Positions 27,635-36,919 of a stretch of 64,000 nucleotides of DNA are shown piece by piece. Source of the DNA: JAEUMG01 sp046349315. Lineage in GTDB: Bacteria > Pseudomonadota > Alphaproteobacteria > Rhizobiales > Aestuariivirgaceae. Position 1 is the stretch's first letter; every line of letters begins with the position of its first letter. The stretch covers positions 1-64,000 of the forward strand of contig JAXMCQ010000002.1 of the NCBI GenBank assembly GCA_046349315.1. The letters run 5' to 3'. Position numbers and translations under genes: made by a program. The notes under the pieces are model-generated. The model did not search any database, was not told the DNA's origin, and saw nothing but the letters and a program-made list of their open reading frames with translations.

Positions 27635-27640
27635 TTTTTC
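27603..27640. terminator. bidirectional intrinsic terminator
   Basis: Perfect 11-bp stem CCCGCCCGACA (27607-27617) with TGTCGGGCGGG (27621-27631), a three-base loop, and TTTTT after it on the plus strand; the minus strand reads out into TTTT. It overlaps the end of the NepR-like gene and serves the convergent gene at 27652. Confidence 0.85.
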
Positions 27641-27651
27641 GAACCTATCGC

Positions 27652-28353
27652 TTAGTAGCAGGGCGGATAGGGGTAATAGCCGCACGGCGGCGGATAGTAG
27701 GGATGATCGACCGCTCCGGCGACCGCCGCACCAGCGACTGCACCAGCCGCGGCACCGGCATACCAGGCGCCCGGAACATGCCAGCCATAGCCGCCATGAT
27801 ACCAGCCGCCATGCCAACCGCCGCCATGCCAGCCATAGCCGCCATGGGCGACGAACCAGTCGATGAACAGCGCCGCCGAGCCCTTGGCGCCATTCAGGCC
27901 GCCTTCGAGCACCGACACTTCGAATGTCAGATTGTCGCCTTCGATCTTCGGCTTCTTGAGCACGACGACCGCATCATCGACGGTGACGCCATCATCGCCG
28001 AGGACCGAGATTGTCGCATTCGGCGGGTCCTTGGCGAAACTGTCGCGGCCCTCATCCCATTCCGAGATGAACTGGTCGGTATTGACGTGGCCGGCCATAC
28101 GCGCCGGGCGATCCGTGAAAACGATGGTATTTGCGGCAACGCCGGTCAGCGTCAGCTTGCCGCCGTCGAGCGTCGCGCCGCGTGAATTCAAAACCGCAAG
28201 CGAAGGCGCCGGGCTTGCGCTCGGCTGGCCGATGGTCTTGGCGCCCGGCACATGCGGCTTCTTCGCCGTATCCTGGGCCATCGCCGCGCCGCTTGCCAAA
28301 GCGAGCCCGGCTGCCAGCATCGCAATGCCGGCAATCCTATTCAATCGCATCAT
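27652..28353 (-). CDS. exported His/Gly/Tyr-rich protein of unknown function
   Basis: ATG at 28353 follows a perfect AAGGAGGT. The 233-residue product has a signal peptide (AGIAMLAAGLALASGAAMAQ), a globular middle of about 130 residues, and a C-terminal stretch in which GGYGWHGGGWHGGW repeats with further Gly-Trp-His residues, followed by an Ala-rich segment and a Pro/Tyr/Cys tail (YYPPPCGYYPYPPC). His clusters of this type can bind metal ions or heme, but there is no direct evidence. It is transcribed towards the NepR-like gene, sharing the terminator. I do not recognise the family. Confidence 0.65.
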   Translation of the reverse strand: MMRLNRIAGIAMLAAGLALASGAAMAQDTAKKPHVPGAKTIGQPSASPAPSLAVLNSRGATLDGGKLTLTGVAANTIVFTDRPARMAGHVNTDQFISEWDEGRDSFAKDPPNATISVLGDDGVTVDDAVVVLKKPKIEGDNLTFEVSVLEGGLNGAKGSAALFIDWFVAHGGYGWHGGGWHGGWYHGGYGWHVPGAWYAGAAAGAVAGAAVAGAVDHPYYPPPCGYYPYPPCY

Positions 28354-28586
28354 GAAGTGACCTCCTTTTGAACCTACCCGGACGATGGATGCGCCGGCCG
28401 AACCCGAAAACGGACGATGCCCACTCCAGAAACTGGGTTCGGCAAGCGAACCCGGGCATCCTCCTAGCATGAGACCCTTTCACAGACGTGACTAAGGCGC
28501 GAGATTTGAGCGTCCCCTGTCAAACTTTCATTACGCCTTGGCATTATGAGGAAACCCGAAGGACGTTCGCGCCTAAAAGGATACGC

Positions 28587-29192
28587 ATGTCTCAACCGCT
28601 CCCGGTGATCTATCTCGCGCGTCATGGCGAAACGGCCTGGAGCCAGTCCGGCCAGCACACCGGGCTGACCGACATCCCGCTGACCGAACGCGGCGAAAAA
28701 ATGGCGATCGCCTTGGGCAGGCGGCTCAAGGGCATGACATTTGCGACTGTCCTCTCCAGCCCATTGCAACGCGCCTACCGCACCTGCGAGCTTGCCGGCT
28801 TTGCCCCCATGGCCCAGATCGATCCCGATCTCGTCGAGTGGAATTACGGGGAATATGAAGGGGTTACATCAGCCGCTATCCACGCAAACCGGCCCGGCTG
28901 GAACCTTTTTCGCGATGGTTGTCCCGACGGCGAAACCCCGGAAGCGATCAGCGCCCGCGCCGACAGGGTCGTCACTCGTCTGCGGGGGCTGCCCGACCCG
29001 ATCCTTCTTTTCTCAAGCGGACATATCATCCGGGTTTTGGCAGCGCGCTGGCTCGGTCTTACGATCGAAGTCATGGCGGCGCGGCTCCTCCTGGGCACGG
29101 CAAGCCTGAGCGCCTTGAGCTATGAGCATACGGTCGCGGAACCTGCCATTCGCTTATGGAACGACATTCGTCATCTGGATGACGTAAGTTAA
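28587..29192 (+). CDS. histidine phosphatase family protein
   Basis: The 201-residue protein has the phosphoglycerate-mutase-like motif YLARHGETAW (His nucleophile near residue 12) and the second catalytic histidine in SSGHIIRVLA. ATG at 28587 follows AAAAGGA. It may act as a sugar phosphatase, which would suit the neighbouring glycogen and pentose phosphate genes, but the family covers many substrates. glgP begins 45 bases downstream on the same strand. Confidence 0.85.
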   Translation: MSQPLPVIYLARHGETAWSQSGQHTGLTDIPLTERGEKMAIALGRRLKGMTFATVLSSPLQRAYRTCELAGFAPMAQIDPDLVEWNYGEYEGVTSAAIHANRPGWNLFRDGCPDGETPEAISARADRVVTRLRGLPDPILLFSSGHIIRVLAARWLGLTIEVMAARLLLGTASLSALSYEHTVAEPAIRLWNDIRHLDDVS

Positions 29193-29237
29193 TGCGCTGG
29201 CTGAACCACCCGATGGCACAGAGACGGAGCGTTCGCG

Positions 29238-31805
29238 ATGAATGAGTTGAAGCCGGACAAAGCCAAGCCGCAGGCCCCGATCTCCGCTGCTCTCGCCCGT
29301 ACCGAATTATGGGACACGTTGCTTGGCCGCTACGGCCATGGCGCCGTACAGCTGGCGGGCGAAGACAACGCCTTTTATGAGCGCCATCTGGTCTTCGATA
29401 ATGTGGTGGATCCGGCCTTTGCGCAGCCGCGCGAGCGCTTCGAAGCCTATGCCCGCTCGGTTCGCGACATTCTTGCCAGGCGTTGGGTGATGACCCGGCG
29501 AGCCTACAACACCGAGAATCCGAAGCGCATCTACTATCTCTCCATGGAATTCCTGATCGGCCGTTCCTTGCGCAACAATGTCAGCAATCTCCAGCTTGAT
29601 GAGATTGCCAAAGAGGTGGCGAAGGAAAACCATATCGACTGGCCGGACATCATCGAACAGGAACCGGATGCCGGCCTCGGCAATGGCGGCCTGGGCCGTC
29701 TCGCCGCCTGTTTCCTCGATTCAATGGCGACCATGCACCTGCCGGCGATGGGGTATGGTTTGCGCTACGAATACGGAATCTTTAAGCAGTTCATTGTCGA
29801 TGGCTGGCAGCAGGAACAGCCTGACAATTGGCTGCGCAACCCCGATCCCTGGGAGGTTGCGCGCCCTCATGAACTCGTCGAAATCAAATTGAACTGTTCG
29901 TATGAGGTGCAAGGTGGCAAATTGCGGGCCATTCCCGATCGCCCCTCCAGCCTGTTTGGCATCCCCTATGACCGGCCAATCGTTGGTTATGGTTGCAGGA
30001 CGGTAAATACCTTGCGCCTGTGGGCCGCTGGCGCGCCTGACTACTTCGATTTCAAGGAGTTCAGCAGCGGCGATTTCGTCGGTGCGCTGGCTGAGACGCT
30101 GGCCGCCGAATCGGTGACGCGCGTGCTCTATCCAGATGACTCGACGAGTCAGGGGCAGGCCTTGCGCTTCGTGCAAGAATATTTCCTCGCCGCCTGCTCG
30201 CTTGCCGATCTCATACGGCGCTTCCGCTATCACAATTCCAACATTCGCGCACTGCCGGACAAGGTGGCCATCCAGCTCAACGACACGCACCCGACCATGA
30301 CGGTGCCGGAGTTGATGCGCATCCTGCTTGATGAGGATCATCTGAGCTGGGACGAGGCGTGGGATATCACCACGCGCACCCTTGCCTACACCAATCATAC
30401 TCTCTTGCCCGAGGCTCTCGAACGCTGGCCGGTTGCCTGGTTCGAATTGATGATGCCGCGCCTGCTTGAGATCATCTACGAGATCAACAAGCGCTTCCTC
30501 GACGAGGTCCGGGCAAAATATCCCGGCGATGAAGCGCGCGTGCGGCGCATGAGTCTCATCTACCAGGATGGAACCCGCAAGGTGCGCATGGCGCATCTCG
30601 CCATTCTCGGCAGCCACAGCACCAATGGCGTCGCCAAGATCCATACCGAATTGCTCAAGACGATGACCGTCAGGGACTTCGCGGAGATGTTCCCGGAACG
30701 CTTCTCCAACAAGACCAATGGCGTCACCCCGAGGCGTTGGCTGCTGGCCGCCAATCCACCGCTGGCTGCAATCATCTCCGAGGCGATCGGCGATGACTGG
30801 ATCACCGACCTGTCCGAACTGCAGAAGCTTAAACCCTTGGCTGAAGACAAGGCCTTCCGCGACAAGTTCCTTGTTGCGAAGCACGCCGCGAAAATCCGCT
30901 TTGTCGATTGGCTCAAGGCAACATCGGGACTCGAGCTCGATCCGGAAACGATCTACGACTGCCAGATCAAGCGCATTCACGAATACAAGCGCCAATTGCT
31001 GAACGCATTGCGCATCGTGGTTCTCTACAATCGGTTGAAAGAGAACCCGGCGCTGCCAATGCCGCACCGCACCTTCTTCTTCGCCGGCAAGGCGGCTCCC
31101 GCCTATTGGCTTGCCAAGGTCATCATCAAATTCATCAATAATCTTGCTGGGACGATCGACGGCGACCCGGCCGTTAACACGCGTATGAAGATCGTGTTCC
31201 TGCCGGATTATCGCGTCACCCTGGCCGAGCACCTGATCCCGGCGGCCGATGTCTCGAACCAGATATCGACCGCGGGCTATGAGGCAAGCGGCACCAGCAA
31301 CATGAAGTTCATGATGAACGGCGCTCTCACCATCGGCACTCGCGATGGGGCCACCATCGAAATGGCCGAGGCGGCCGGAGAGGAGAACTTCTTCCTTTTT
31401 GGCCTCACCGCTGAGGAAGTCGCCAACAGCCGCGGCTGGTACAATCCGCACTGGCATTATGATCACGAGCCGGAGACAAAGGCTGCTCTAGATCTCATTT
31501 TCTCGAATTATTTCAGCCGCAACGAGCCCGGTGCCTTCGAACCATTGCGCAACGCTCTGCTGACAAGCGGCGATTTCTACATGCATCTCGCCGATCTCAA
31601 ATCCTATCTTGCGGCCGACCAGCGATTGGTCGATCTTTATGCCGATCCGCAGGGCTGGGCGCGCATGGCGATCCTCAATATTGCGAGTTCGGGCGAATTC
31701 TCGAGCGACCGCACGATCGCCCAATACGCATCCGGAATCTGGGGGGCGAAGCCATGTCCGGTACCCGAAACGCGACGGGGTATCCCGACGGATCCTGGCA
31801 GTTGA
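29238..31805 (+). CDS. glgP: glycogen phosphorylase
   Basis: The 855-residue enzyme releases glucose-1-phosphate from glycogen. Seen are YYLSMEFLIGR, GNGGLGRLAACFLDSMAT, IQLNDTHP, and the PLP-lysine region EASGTSNMKFMMNGALTIGT. Length is normal. It heads a long operon; pgm, 30 bases downstream, converts its product to glucose-6-phosphate. No branching or debranching enzyme gene is in the window. Confidence 0.97.
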   Translation: MNELKPDKAKPQAPISAALARTELWDTLLGRYGHGAVQLAGEDNAFYERHLVFDNVVDPAFAQPRERFEAYARSVRDILARRWVMTRRAYNTENPKRIYYLSMEFLIGRSLRNNVSNLQLDEIAKEVAKENHIDWPDIIEQEPDAGLGNGGLGRLAACFLDSMATMHLPAMGYGLRYEYGIFKQFIVDGWQQEQPDNWLRNPDPWEVARPHELVEIKLNCSYEVQGGKLRAIPDRPSSLFGIPYDRPIVGYGCRTVNTLRLWAAGAPDYFDFKEFSSGDFVGALAETLAAESVTRVLYPDDSTSQGQALRFVQEYFLAACSLADLIRRFRYHNSNIRALPDKVAIQLNDTHPTMTVPELMRILLDEDHLSWDEAWDITTRTLAYTNHTLLPEALERWPVAWFELMMPRLLEIIYEINKRFLDEVRAKYPGDEARVRRMSLIYQDGTRKVRMAHLAILGSHSTNGVAKIHTELLKTMTVRDFAEMFPERFSNKTNGVTPRRWLLAANPPLAAIISEAIGDDWITDLSELQKLKPLAEDKAFRDKFLVAKHAAKIRFVDWLKATSGLELDPETIYDCQIKRIHEYKRQLLNALRIVVLYNRLKENPALPMPHRTFFFAGKAAPAYWLAKVIIKFINNLAGTIDGDPAVNTRMKIVFLPDYRVTLAEHLIPAADVSNQISTAGYEASGTSNMKFMMNGALTIGTRDGATIEMAEAAGEENFFLFGLTAEEVANSRGWYNPHWHYDHEPETKAALDLIFSNYFSRNEPGAFEPLRNALLTSGDFYMHLADLKSYLAADQRLVDLYADPQGWARMAILNIASSGEFSSDRTIAQYASGIWGAKPCPVPETRRGIPTDPGS

Positions 31806-31835
31806 GACGATAGCCGGCGGAGACGAGGAGCGCTG

Positions 31836-33473
31836 ATGATTTCGCCACTGGCGGGCAAGCCCGCACCGAAAAGCATGCTCATCGACATTGCCGATCTCGA
31901 TCGGCAGTTTCACGAGCGCACGCCCGACACTTCCGATCCGACGCAAATGGTGAGTTTCGGCACCAGCGGCCATCGCGGCACGCCGTTTAACGGCACCTTC
32001 ACCGAGGCGCATATTTTCGCGATCGCCCAGGCGATCTGCGAATATCGCAAGGCGCAAGGCATTTCCGGCCCGCTCTATATGGGCAAGGATACTCATGCGG
32101 TGTCGAGCCCGGCCCAGCGCGCGGCATTGGAAGTGCTTGCCGCGAATGAGGTTGAAACGTTCATCCAGCGCGACGAAGGTGTGACGCCCACCCCCGTCAT
32201 TTCGCGCGCCATCCTCGTCTACAATCGCGATCACCAGGGCCCGCGTGCCGACGGCATTGTGATAACGCCGTCGCACAATCCGCCGGAAGACGGCGGCTTC
32301 AAGTATAATCCGCCCAATGGCGGCCCGGCCGATGTCGATATCACCGATTGGGTGCAGAAGCGCGCCAATGACCTGCTGCGCGACGGCAATAAGGGCGTCA
32401 AGCGCATGCGCTACGAGTTGGCCGCGAAGGCGGCGACGACGCATCGCGAAGACTTCATCATGCCCTATGTCGAAGACCTGAAGAATGTCGTCGACATGGA
32501 TGCGATCCGCGGCTCGGGGCTGAAGCTGGCGGTCGATCCCTTGGGCGGCGCGGCGCGGCCCTATTGGGAGCCGATCAACGCGGCTTATGGGCTCGACGTC
32601 ACCATCGTCAATCCCGAACTCGATCCGACCTTCTCCTTCATGACCGTCGATCATGACGGCAAGATTCGCATGGATTGCTCAAGCCCCTATGCCATGGCGC
32701 GGCTTGTAGGCTTGAAAGACAAGTACAGCGTCGCCTTCGCCAATGATCCGGACTCGGATAGGCACGGCATCGTCACGCCATCGGCGGGATTGATGAACCC
32801 CAATCACTATCTGGCGGTTGCGATTCAGTATCTGCTCACCCATCGCGAGCAATGGCCGGCGCATGTCTCGGTCGGCAAGACGCTGGTTTCGTCGAGCATG
32901 ATCGACCGCGTCGTTGCAAGTCTCGGCCGCACGCTTTGCGAGGTCCCGGTCGGGTTCAAATGGTTCGTGCCCGGCCTTTATGACGGAACCCAATGTTTCG
33001 GCGGCGAGGAAAGTGCGGGTGCAAGTTTCCTCCGCCGCAACGGAACCGTATGGACCACCGACAAGGACGGTCCGATCATGGATCTGCTGGCCGCCGAAAT
33101 TGCCGCCAAGACCGGCAAGGACCCGGGCGAGCATTATCGCATACTCGAAAGCAGGTTCGGTTCGCCGCTCTATACCCGCATCGATGCGGCCGCCTCGGCC
33201 GCGCAGCGCGCGAAATTGAAGAAGCTGTCGCCGGAAGCGGTGACCGACTTGACGCTCGCGGGCGAAAGGATCGTCGCCAAACTGACGCGGGCCCCGGGCA
33301 ACGATGCCCCGATCGGCGGCTTGAAAGTGGTGGCCGAGAGCGGCTGGTTCGCAGCAAGGCCCTCGGGCACCGAGGACATTTACAAAATCTACGCCGAAAG
33401 CTTCAAGGATCGCGCTCATCTCGATGCGATCGTCGAGGAGGCGCAGGCAATCGTCAGCAAGGCTATGGGCTGA
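31836..33473 (+). CDS. pgm: phosphoglucomutase (alpha-D-glucose-specific)
   Basis: The 545-residue enzyme interconverts glucose-1-P and glucose-6-P. VTPSHNPPEDGGFKYNPP holds the catalytic serine, NDPDSDRHGIV the metal loop, and GGEESAGASF the sugar-binding loop. The last part (ARPSGTEDIYKIY) is the phosphate-binding loop. GAGGAG precedes ATG at 31836. The stop overlaps the next start (TGATG). Confidence 0.97.
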   Translation: MISPLAGKPAPKSMLIDIADLDRQFHERTPDTSDPTQMVSFGTSGHRGTPFNGTFTEAHIFAIAQAICEYRKAQGISGPLYMGKDTHAVSSPAQRAALEVLAANEVETFIQRDEGVTPTPVISRAILVYNRDHQGPRADGIVITPSHNPPEDGGFKYNPPNGGPADVDITDWVQKRANDLLRDGNKGVKRMRYELAAKAATTHREDFIMPYVEDLKNVVDMDAIRGSGLKLAVDPLGGAARPYWEPINAAYGLDVTIVNPELDPTFSFMTVDHDGKIRMDCSSPYAMARLVGLKDKYSVAFANDPDSDRHGIVTPSAGLMNPNHYLAVAIQYLLTHREQWPAHVSVGKTLVSSSMIDRVVASLGRTLCEVPVGFKWFVPGLYDGTQCFGGEESAGASFLRRNGTVWTTDKDGPIMDLLAAEIAAKTGKDPGEHYRILESRFGSPLYTRIDAAASAAQRAKLKKLSPEAVTDLTLAGERIVAKLTRAPGNDAPIGGLKVVAESGWFAARPSGTEDIYKIYAESFKDRAHLDAIVEEAQAIVSKAMG

Positions 33474-34165
33474 TGCCGCGGAACAACCTCGTGTTTCTGG
33501 TCGATGTCGACAATACCTTGATCGACAATGACGCGGTGCGCGAGGACTTCCGCTGCGACATCGCGCGCGATTACGGCACTGCCTATCGCGACCGCTACTG
33601 GACGATCCAGGAGGGACTTTTCACATCCCTTGGCTATCGCGATTATCTTGGCGCCGCGCAGCAATTGTGGCTGGAGAGCGGCTATGACATGGAATTGCTG
33701 TCCTTGTCGGCCTATCTTCTGGATTATCCCTTCGCCGGCCGGCTCTATCCCGGTGCTCTCGATGTTCTAGAAGGCTTGCGCAATTGGGGGCCGACGGTCA
33801 TTCTGACCGACGGAGATGCGATCTTCCAGCCGCGCAAGATCGAGCGCGCGGGACTTGCCGCGGCCGTCGACGATCGGATCCTGATCTACGTCCACAAGGA
33901 GGACGCCCTTGACGACATCAAGCGCCGATATCCCGCCGGGCACTACGTGCTGATCGACGATAAACTGCGCATCCTCGGTGCCTTCAAGAAGGCTTGGGGC
34001 AGGGATGTCACAACGATCTGGCCGCGCCAGGGCCAGTTTGCACTTGATCCTTCGGCGGAAGCCGCGCATCAGCCGCCTGATCTGACTATTTCGCGGATCG
34101 GCGATCTTCTCGAAATCAACCTTGAGGCCCACCTTCAACGCACAACATCGATGGTGACAACATGA
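33473..34165 (+). CDS. HAD family hydrolase
   Basis: The 230-residue protein shows HAD motif I FLVDVDNTLID, motif II ILTDGD, and the later VLIDDKLRIL (motif IV). It starts one base inside the pgm stop codon and overlaps the tal start by four bases, so it is translated with them. A sugar-phosphate phosphatase role fits the neighbours, but the substrate is not predictable. Its placement between pgm and tal is unusual to my knowledge. Confidence 0.85.
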   Translation: MPRNNLVFLVDVDNTLIDNDAVREDFRCDIARDYGTAYRDRYWTIQEGLFTSLGYRDYLGAAQQLWLESGYDMELLSLSAYLLDYPFAGRLYPGALDVLEGLRNWGPTVILTDGDAIFQPRKIERAGLAAAVDDRILIYVHKEDALDDIKRRYPAGHYVLIDDKLRILGAFKKAWGRDVTTIWPRQGQFALDPSAEAAHQPPDLTISRIGDLLEINLEAHLQRTTSMVTT

Positions 34166-35247
34166 AACCTACTGAGAAGCTTCACGACCTTGGCCAGAGC
34201 CTGTGGCTCGACAACATCACCAACGATCTCCTCACCAGCGGCACGCTCAAGCGCTATATCGACGAATGGTCGGTGACAGGGCTTACCTCCAATCCGACGA
34301 TCTTCGACCACGCGATCAAGGGCAGCACCGCCTATGATGCGCCGATCCGCGATCTCCTCGCCAAGGGACGCTCCGGCGAGGCCTTGTTCTTCGATATCGC
34401 GCTCGCCGACCTCACCCAGGCCGCCGATCTTTTCAAACCGATTTGGGAGAAGACCTCGGGCGTCGATGGTTTTGTCTCGCTCGAAGTATCACCGCTTCTT
34501 GCCTATGACACCAAGAGCACGCTCGCAGCGGCAAAGGAACTCTTCGCCCGCGCCAAGCGGCCCAATCTCTTCATCAAGATTCCGGGCACCAAGGAAGGCT
34601 TGCCGGCAATCGAGGAGGCGATCTTCGCCGGCGTTCCCGTAAACGTCACCTTGCTCTTCTCGCGCGAACATTATGTCGCGGCGGCGCAAGCCTATATGCG
34701 TGGCGTCGAGCGGCGCATCGCAGCGGGGCTTGATCCCGATGTCGCCTCCGTTGCATCGCTCTTCATCAGCCGTTGGGATGTCGCTGTCGCCGGCAAGGTG
34801 CCGGATGCGCTCCACAACAAGCTTGGTCTAGCCATCGCCCAGCGTGCCTATAAGGCCTATGTCGATCTCCTCGCCTCGCCCGGCTGGCAGCGCGCCTATA
34901 ATTCCGGCGCGCGTGCCCAGCGTCTGCTCTGGGCCAGCACCGGATCGAAGGATCCGAAAGCATCCGACATCCTCTATGTGAAGGGTCTCGCTTCACCTTT
35001 CACCGTCAACACCATGCCGGAAGGAACTCTCAAGGCCTTTGCCGATCACGGCGAAGTCGGTGCGCCGGTGCCGATGGATGGCGGCGATTGCGAGAAGGTG
35101 CTCGCCGAATTCGCCAAGGCCGGCATCGATGTCGATACACTTGCAGCGAAGCTTCAGGAGGATGGCGCCAAATCCTTCGTCAATTCCTGGAACGAGCTTC
35201 TTGGCGTCATCGCTTCGAAGAGCGCGGCTCTCAAGAAGGCCAGCTGA
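34162..35247 (+). CDS. tal: transaldolase
   Basis: The 361-residue protein is transaldolase: SLWLDNI and TSNPTIFDHAI at the N-terminus, and the Schiff-base lysine in LFIKIPGTKEG. It moves a dihydroxyacetone unit between pentose-phosphate sugars. It overlaps the HAD gene start-stop as ATGA and is followed after three bases by pgi. The length fits the larger bacterial transaldolase type. Confidence 0.96.
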   Translation: MKPTEKLHDLGQSLWLDNITNDLLTSGTLKRYIDEWSVTGLTSNPTIFDHAIKGSTAYDAPIRDLLAKGRSGEALFFDIALADLTQAADLFKPIWEKTSGVDGFVSLEVSPLLAYDTKSTLAAAKELFARAKRPNLFIKIPGTKEGLPAIEEAIFAGVPVNVTLLFSREHYVAAAQAYMRGVERRIAAGLDPDVASVASLFISRWDVAVAGKVPDALHNKLGLAIAQRAYKAYVDLLASPGWQRAYNSGARAQRLLWASTGSKDPKASDILYVKGLASPFTVNTMPEGTLKAFADHGEVGAPVPMDGGDCEKVLAEFAKAGIDVDTLAAKLQEDGAKSFVNSWNELLGVIASKSAALKKAS

Positions 35248-35250
35248 GCA

Positions 35251-36891
35251 ATGGCTGCGGTTCAGCCGGTAACAGCGCGATCCGCCTGGAAAGCGCTGGA
35301 AGCCCACTACCGTGCGATCGGCGGCGCGCATATGCGCAAGCTCTTCGCCGACGATCCCACGCGCGGCACGCGTCTCGCACTTCAGGTCGCGGGTCTCTAT
35401 CTCGACTACTCCAAGAACCGCGTCACCGACGAGACGCTGGCGCTGCTCGTCAAGCTCGCGGATGAGTCCGATCTGCGCGGCCGCATCGATGCGATGTTTG
35501 CGGGCGAGAAGATCAACATTACCGAGAACCGTGCCGTACTTCACGTGGCCCTCCGGGCGCCAGAAGGCGCCGTCATCATGGTCGATGGCAAGAATGTCGT
35601 GCCGGACGTCCATGTGGTGCTCAAGAAAATGGCGGCTTTCGCCGAACGCGTGCGCAACGGCTCATGGACCGGCCACACCGGCAAGCGTATCCGAGCGGTG
35701 GTCAATGTCGGCATTGGCGGGTCGGATCTCGGCCCCGTCATGGCCTATGAGGCCTTGCGTGATTATAGCCAGCGCGACATCGCCTTCCGCTTTGTATCGA
35801 ATGTCGACGGTACTGACTTCGTCGAGGCGACGCATGATCTCGATCCGTCCGAGACCCTGTTCGTCATCTCGTCCAAGACCTTCACGACACTAGAGACCAT
35901 GACCAATGCGCATAGTGCGCGCGATTGGCTACTCGCAGGCCTTGGCGGCGATGCCAAGGCGGTAGCGAAGCATTTCGTTGCCGTCTCGACCAATGCCGAG
36001 AAAGTTTCCGAATTCGGCATCGACACCGCCAACATGTTCGAGTTCTGGGACTGGGTCGGCGGCCGGTACTCGATGGATTCTGCGATCGGCCTTTCGACCA
36101 TGATCGCCATCGGTCCTGACAATTTCAAAGAGATGCTCGCCGGCTTCCATGAAATGGACGAGCATTTCCGCACAGCGCCTTTCGCGAAGAACATGCCGGT
36201 GCTGATGGGATTGCTCGGCATCTGGTACAACGACTTCTTTGGCGCCCAGACCGTCGCCGTGCTGCCTTACGAGCAGTATCTGAAGCGCTTTCCGGCCTAT
36301 CTCCAGCAACTGACCATGGAGAGCAACGGCAAGCATGTGACCCTCGACGGTACGCAAATCGATTGCGCGACAGGCCCGGTCTATTGGGGCGAGCCCGGCA
36401 CCAACGGCCAGCATTCTTTCTACCAGCTCATCCATCAGGGCACGCGCCTCATCCCCTGCGACTTCATTGCCTTTGCGAAGTCGCTCAACAAGCTTGGTCG
36501 CCATCACGACATCCTGATCGCCAATGTTTTTGCCCAGGCCGAAGCGCTCGCCTTTGGCAAGACAGCGGAAGAGGTGAAGGCCGAGGGCACGCCAGACTGG
36601 CTCGTGCCGCATCGCGTCTTCGCGGGCAACCGGCCGTCCAACACCATCCTTGCCGATGAATTGACGCCGGCCGCGCTTGGCCGCCTCGTCGCGCTTTACG
36701 AACATATCGTCTTCACCCAGGGCGCGATATGGCACATCGATTCCTTCGACCAGTGGGGCGTTGAATTGGGCAAGGTTCTCGCCCAGCGCATTATTCCCGA
36801 GCTTGAAAGCAAGACGCCGCCCAAGCTCCACCACGACAGTTCGACCAACGAACTGATCCGCCGTTATCGCGAACTCAAAGATACTGTTTAG
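35251..36891 (+). CDS. pgi: glucose-6-phosphate isomerase
   Basis: The 546-residue enzyme interconverts glucose-6-P and fructose-6-P. Seen are NVGIGGSDLGPVM, SSKTFTTLET, GGRYSMDSAIGL, GEPGTNGQHSF and the catalytic region DSFDQWGVELGK. It lies three bases after tal, so the whole glgP to gnd run is a single unit. Length is normal. Confidence 0.97.
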   Translation: MAAVQPVTARSAWKALEAHYRAIGGAHMRKLFADDPTRGTRLALQVAGLYLDYSKNRVTDETLALLVKLADESDLRGRIDAMFAGEKINITENRAVLHVALRAPEGAVIMVDGKNVVPDVHVVLKKMAAFAERVRNGSWTGHTGKRIRAVVNVGIGGSDLGPVMAYEALRDYSQRDIAFRFVSNVDGTDFVEATHDLDPSETLFVISSKTFTTLETMTNAHSARDWLLAGLGGDAKAVAKHFVAVSTNAEKVSEFGIDTANMFEFWDWVGGRYSMDSAIGLSTMIAIGPDNFKEMLAGFHEMDEHFRTAPFAKNMPVLMGLLGIWYNDFFGAQTVAVLPYEQYLKRFPAYLQQLTMESNGKHVTLDGTQIDCATGPVYWGEPGTNGQHSFYQLIHQGTRLIPCDFIAFAKSLNKLGRHHDILIANVFAQAEALAFGKTAEEVKAEGTPDWLVPHRVFAGNRPSNTILADELTPAALGRLVALYEHIVFTQGAIWHIDSFDQWGVELGKVLAQRIIPELESKTPPKLHHDSSTNELIRRYRELKDTV

Positions 36892-36919
36892 GTCTCACGC
36901 TTCAATCAGGGGTATTTCG

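Noticed and set aside
29721..31466. 581-residue open frame on the minus strand
   Set aside because: It is antisense to glgP and has no domain or ribosome binding site.
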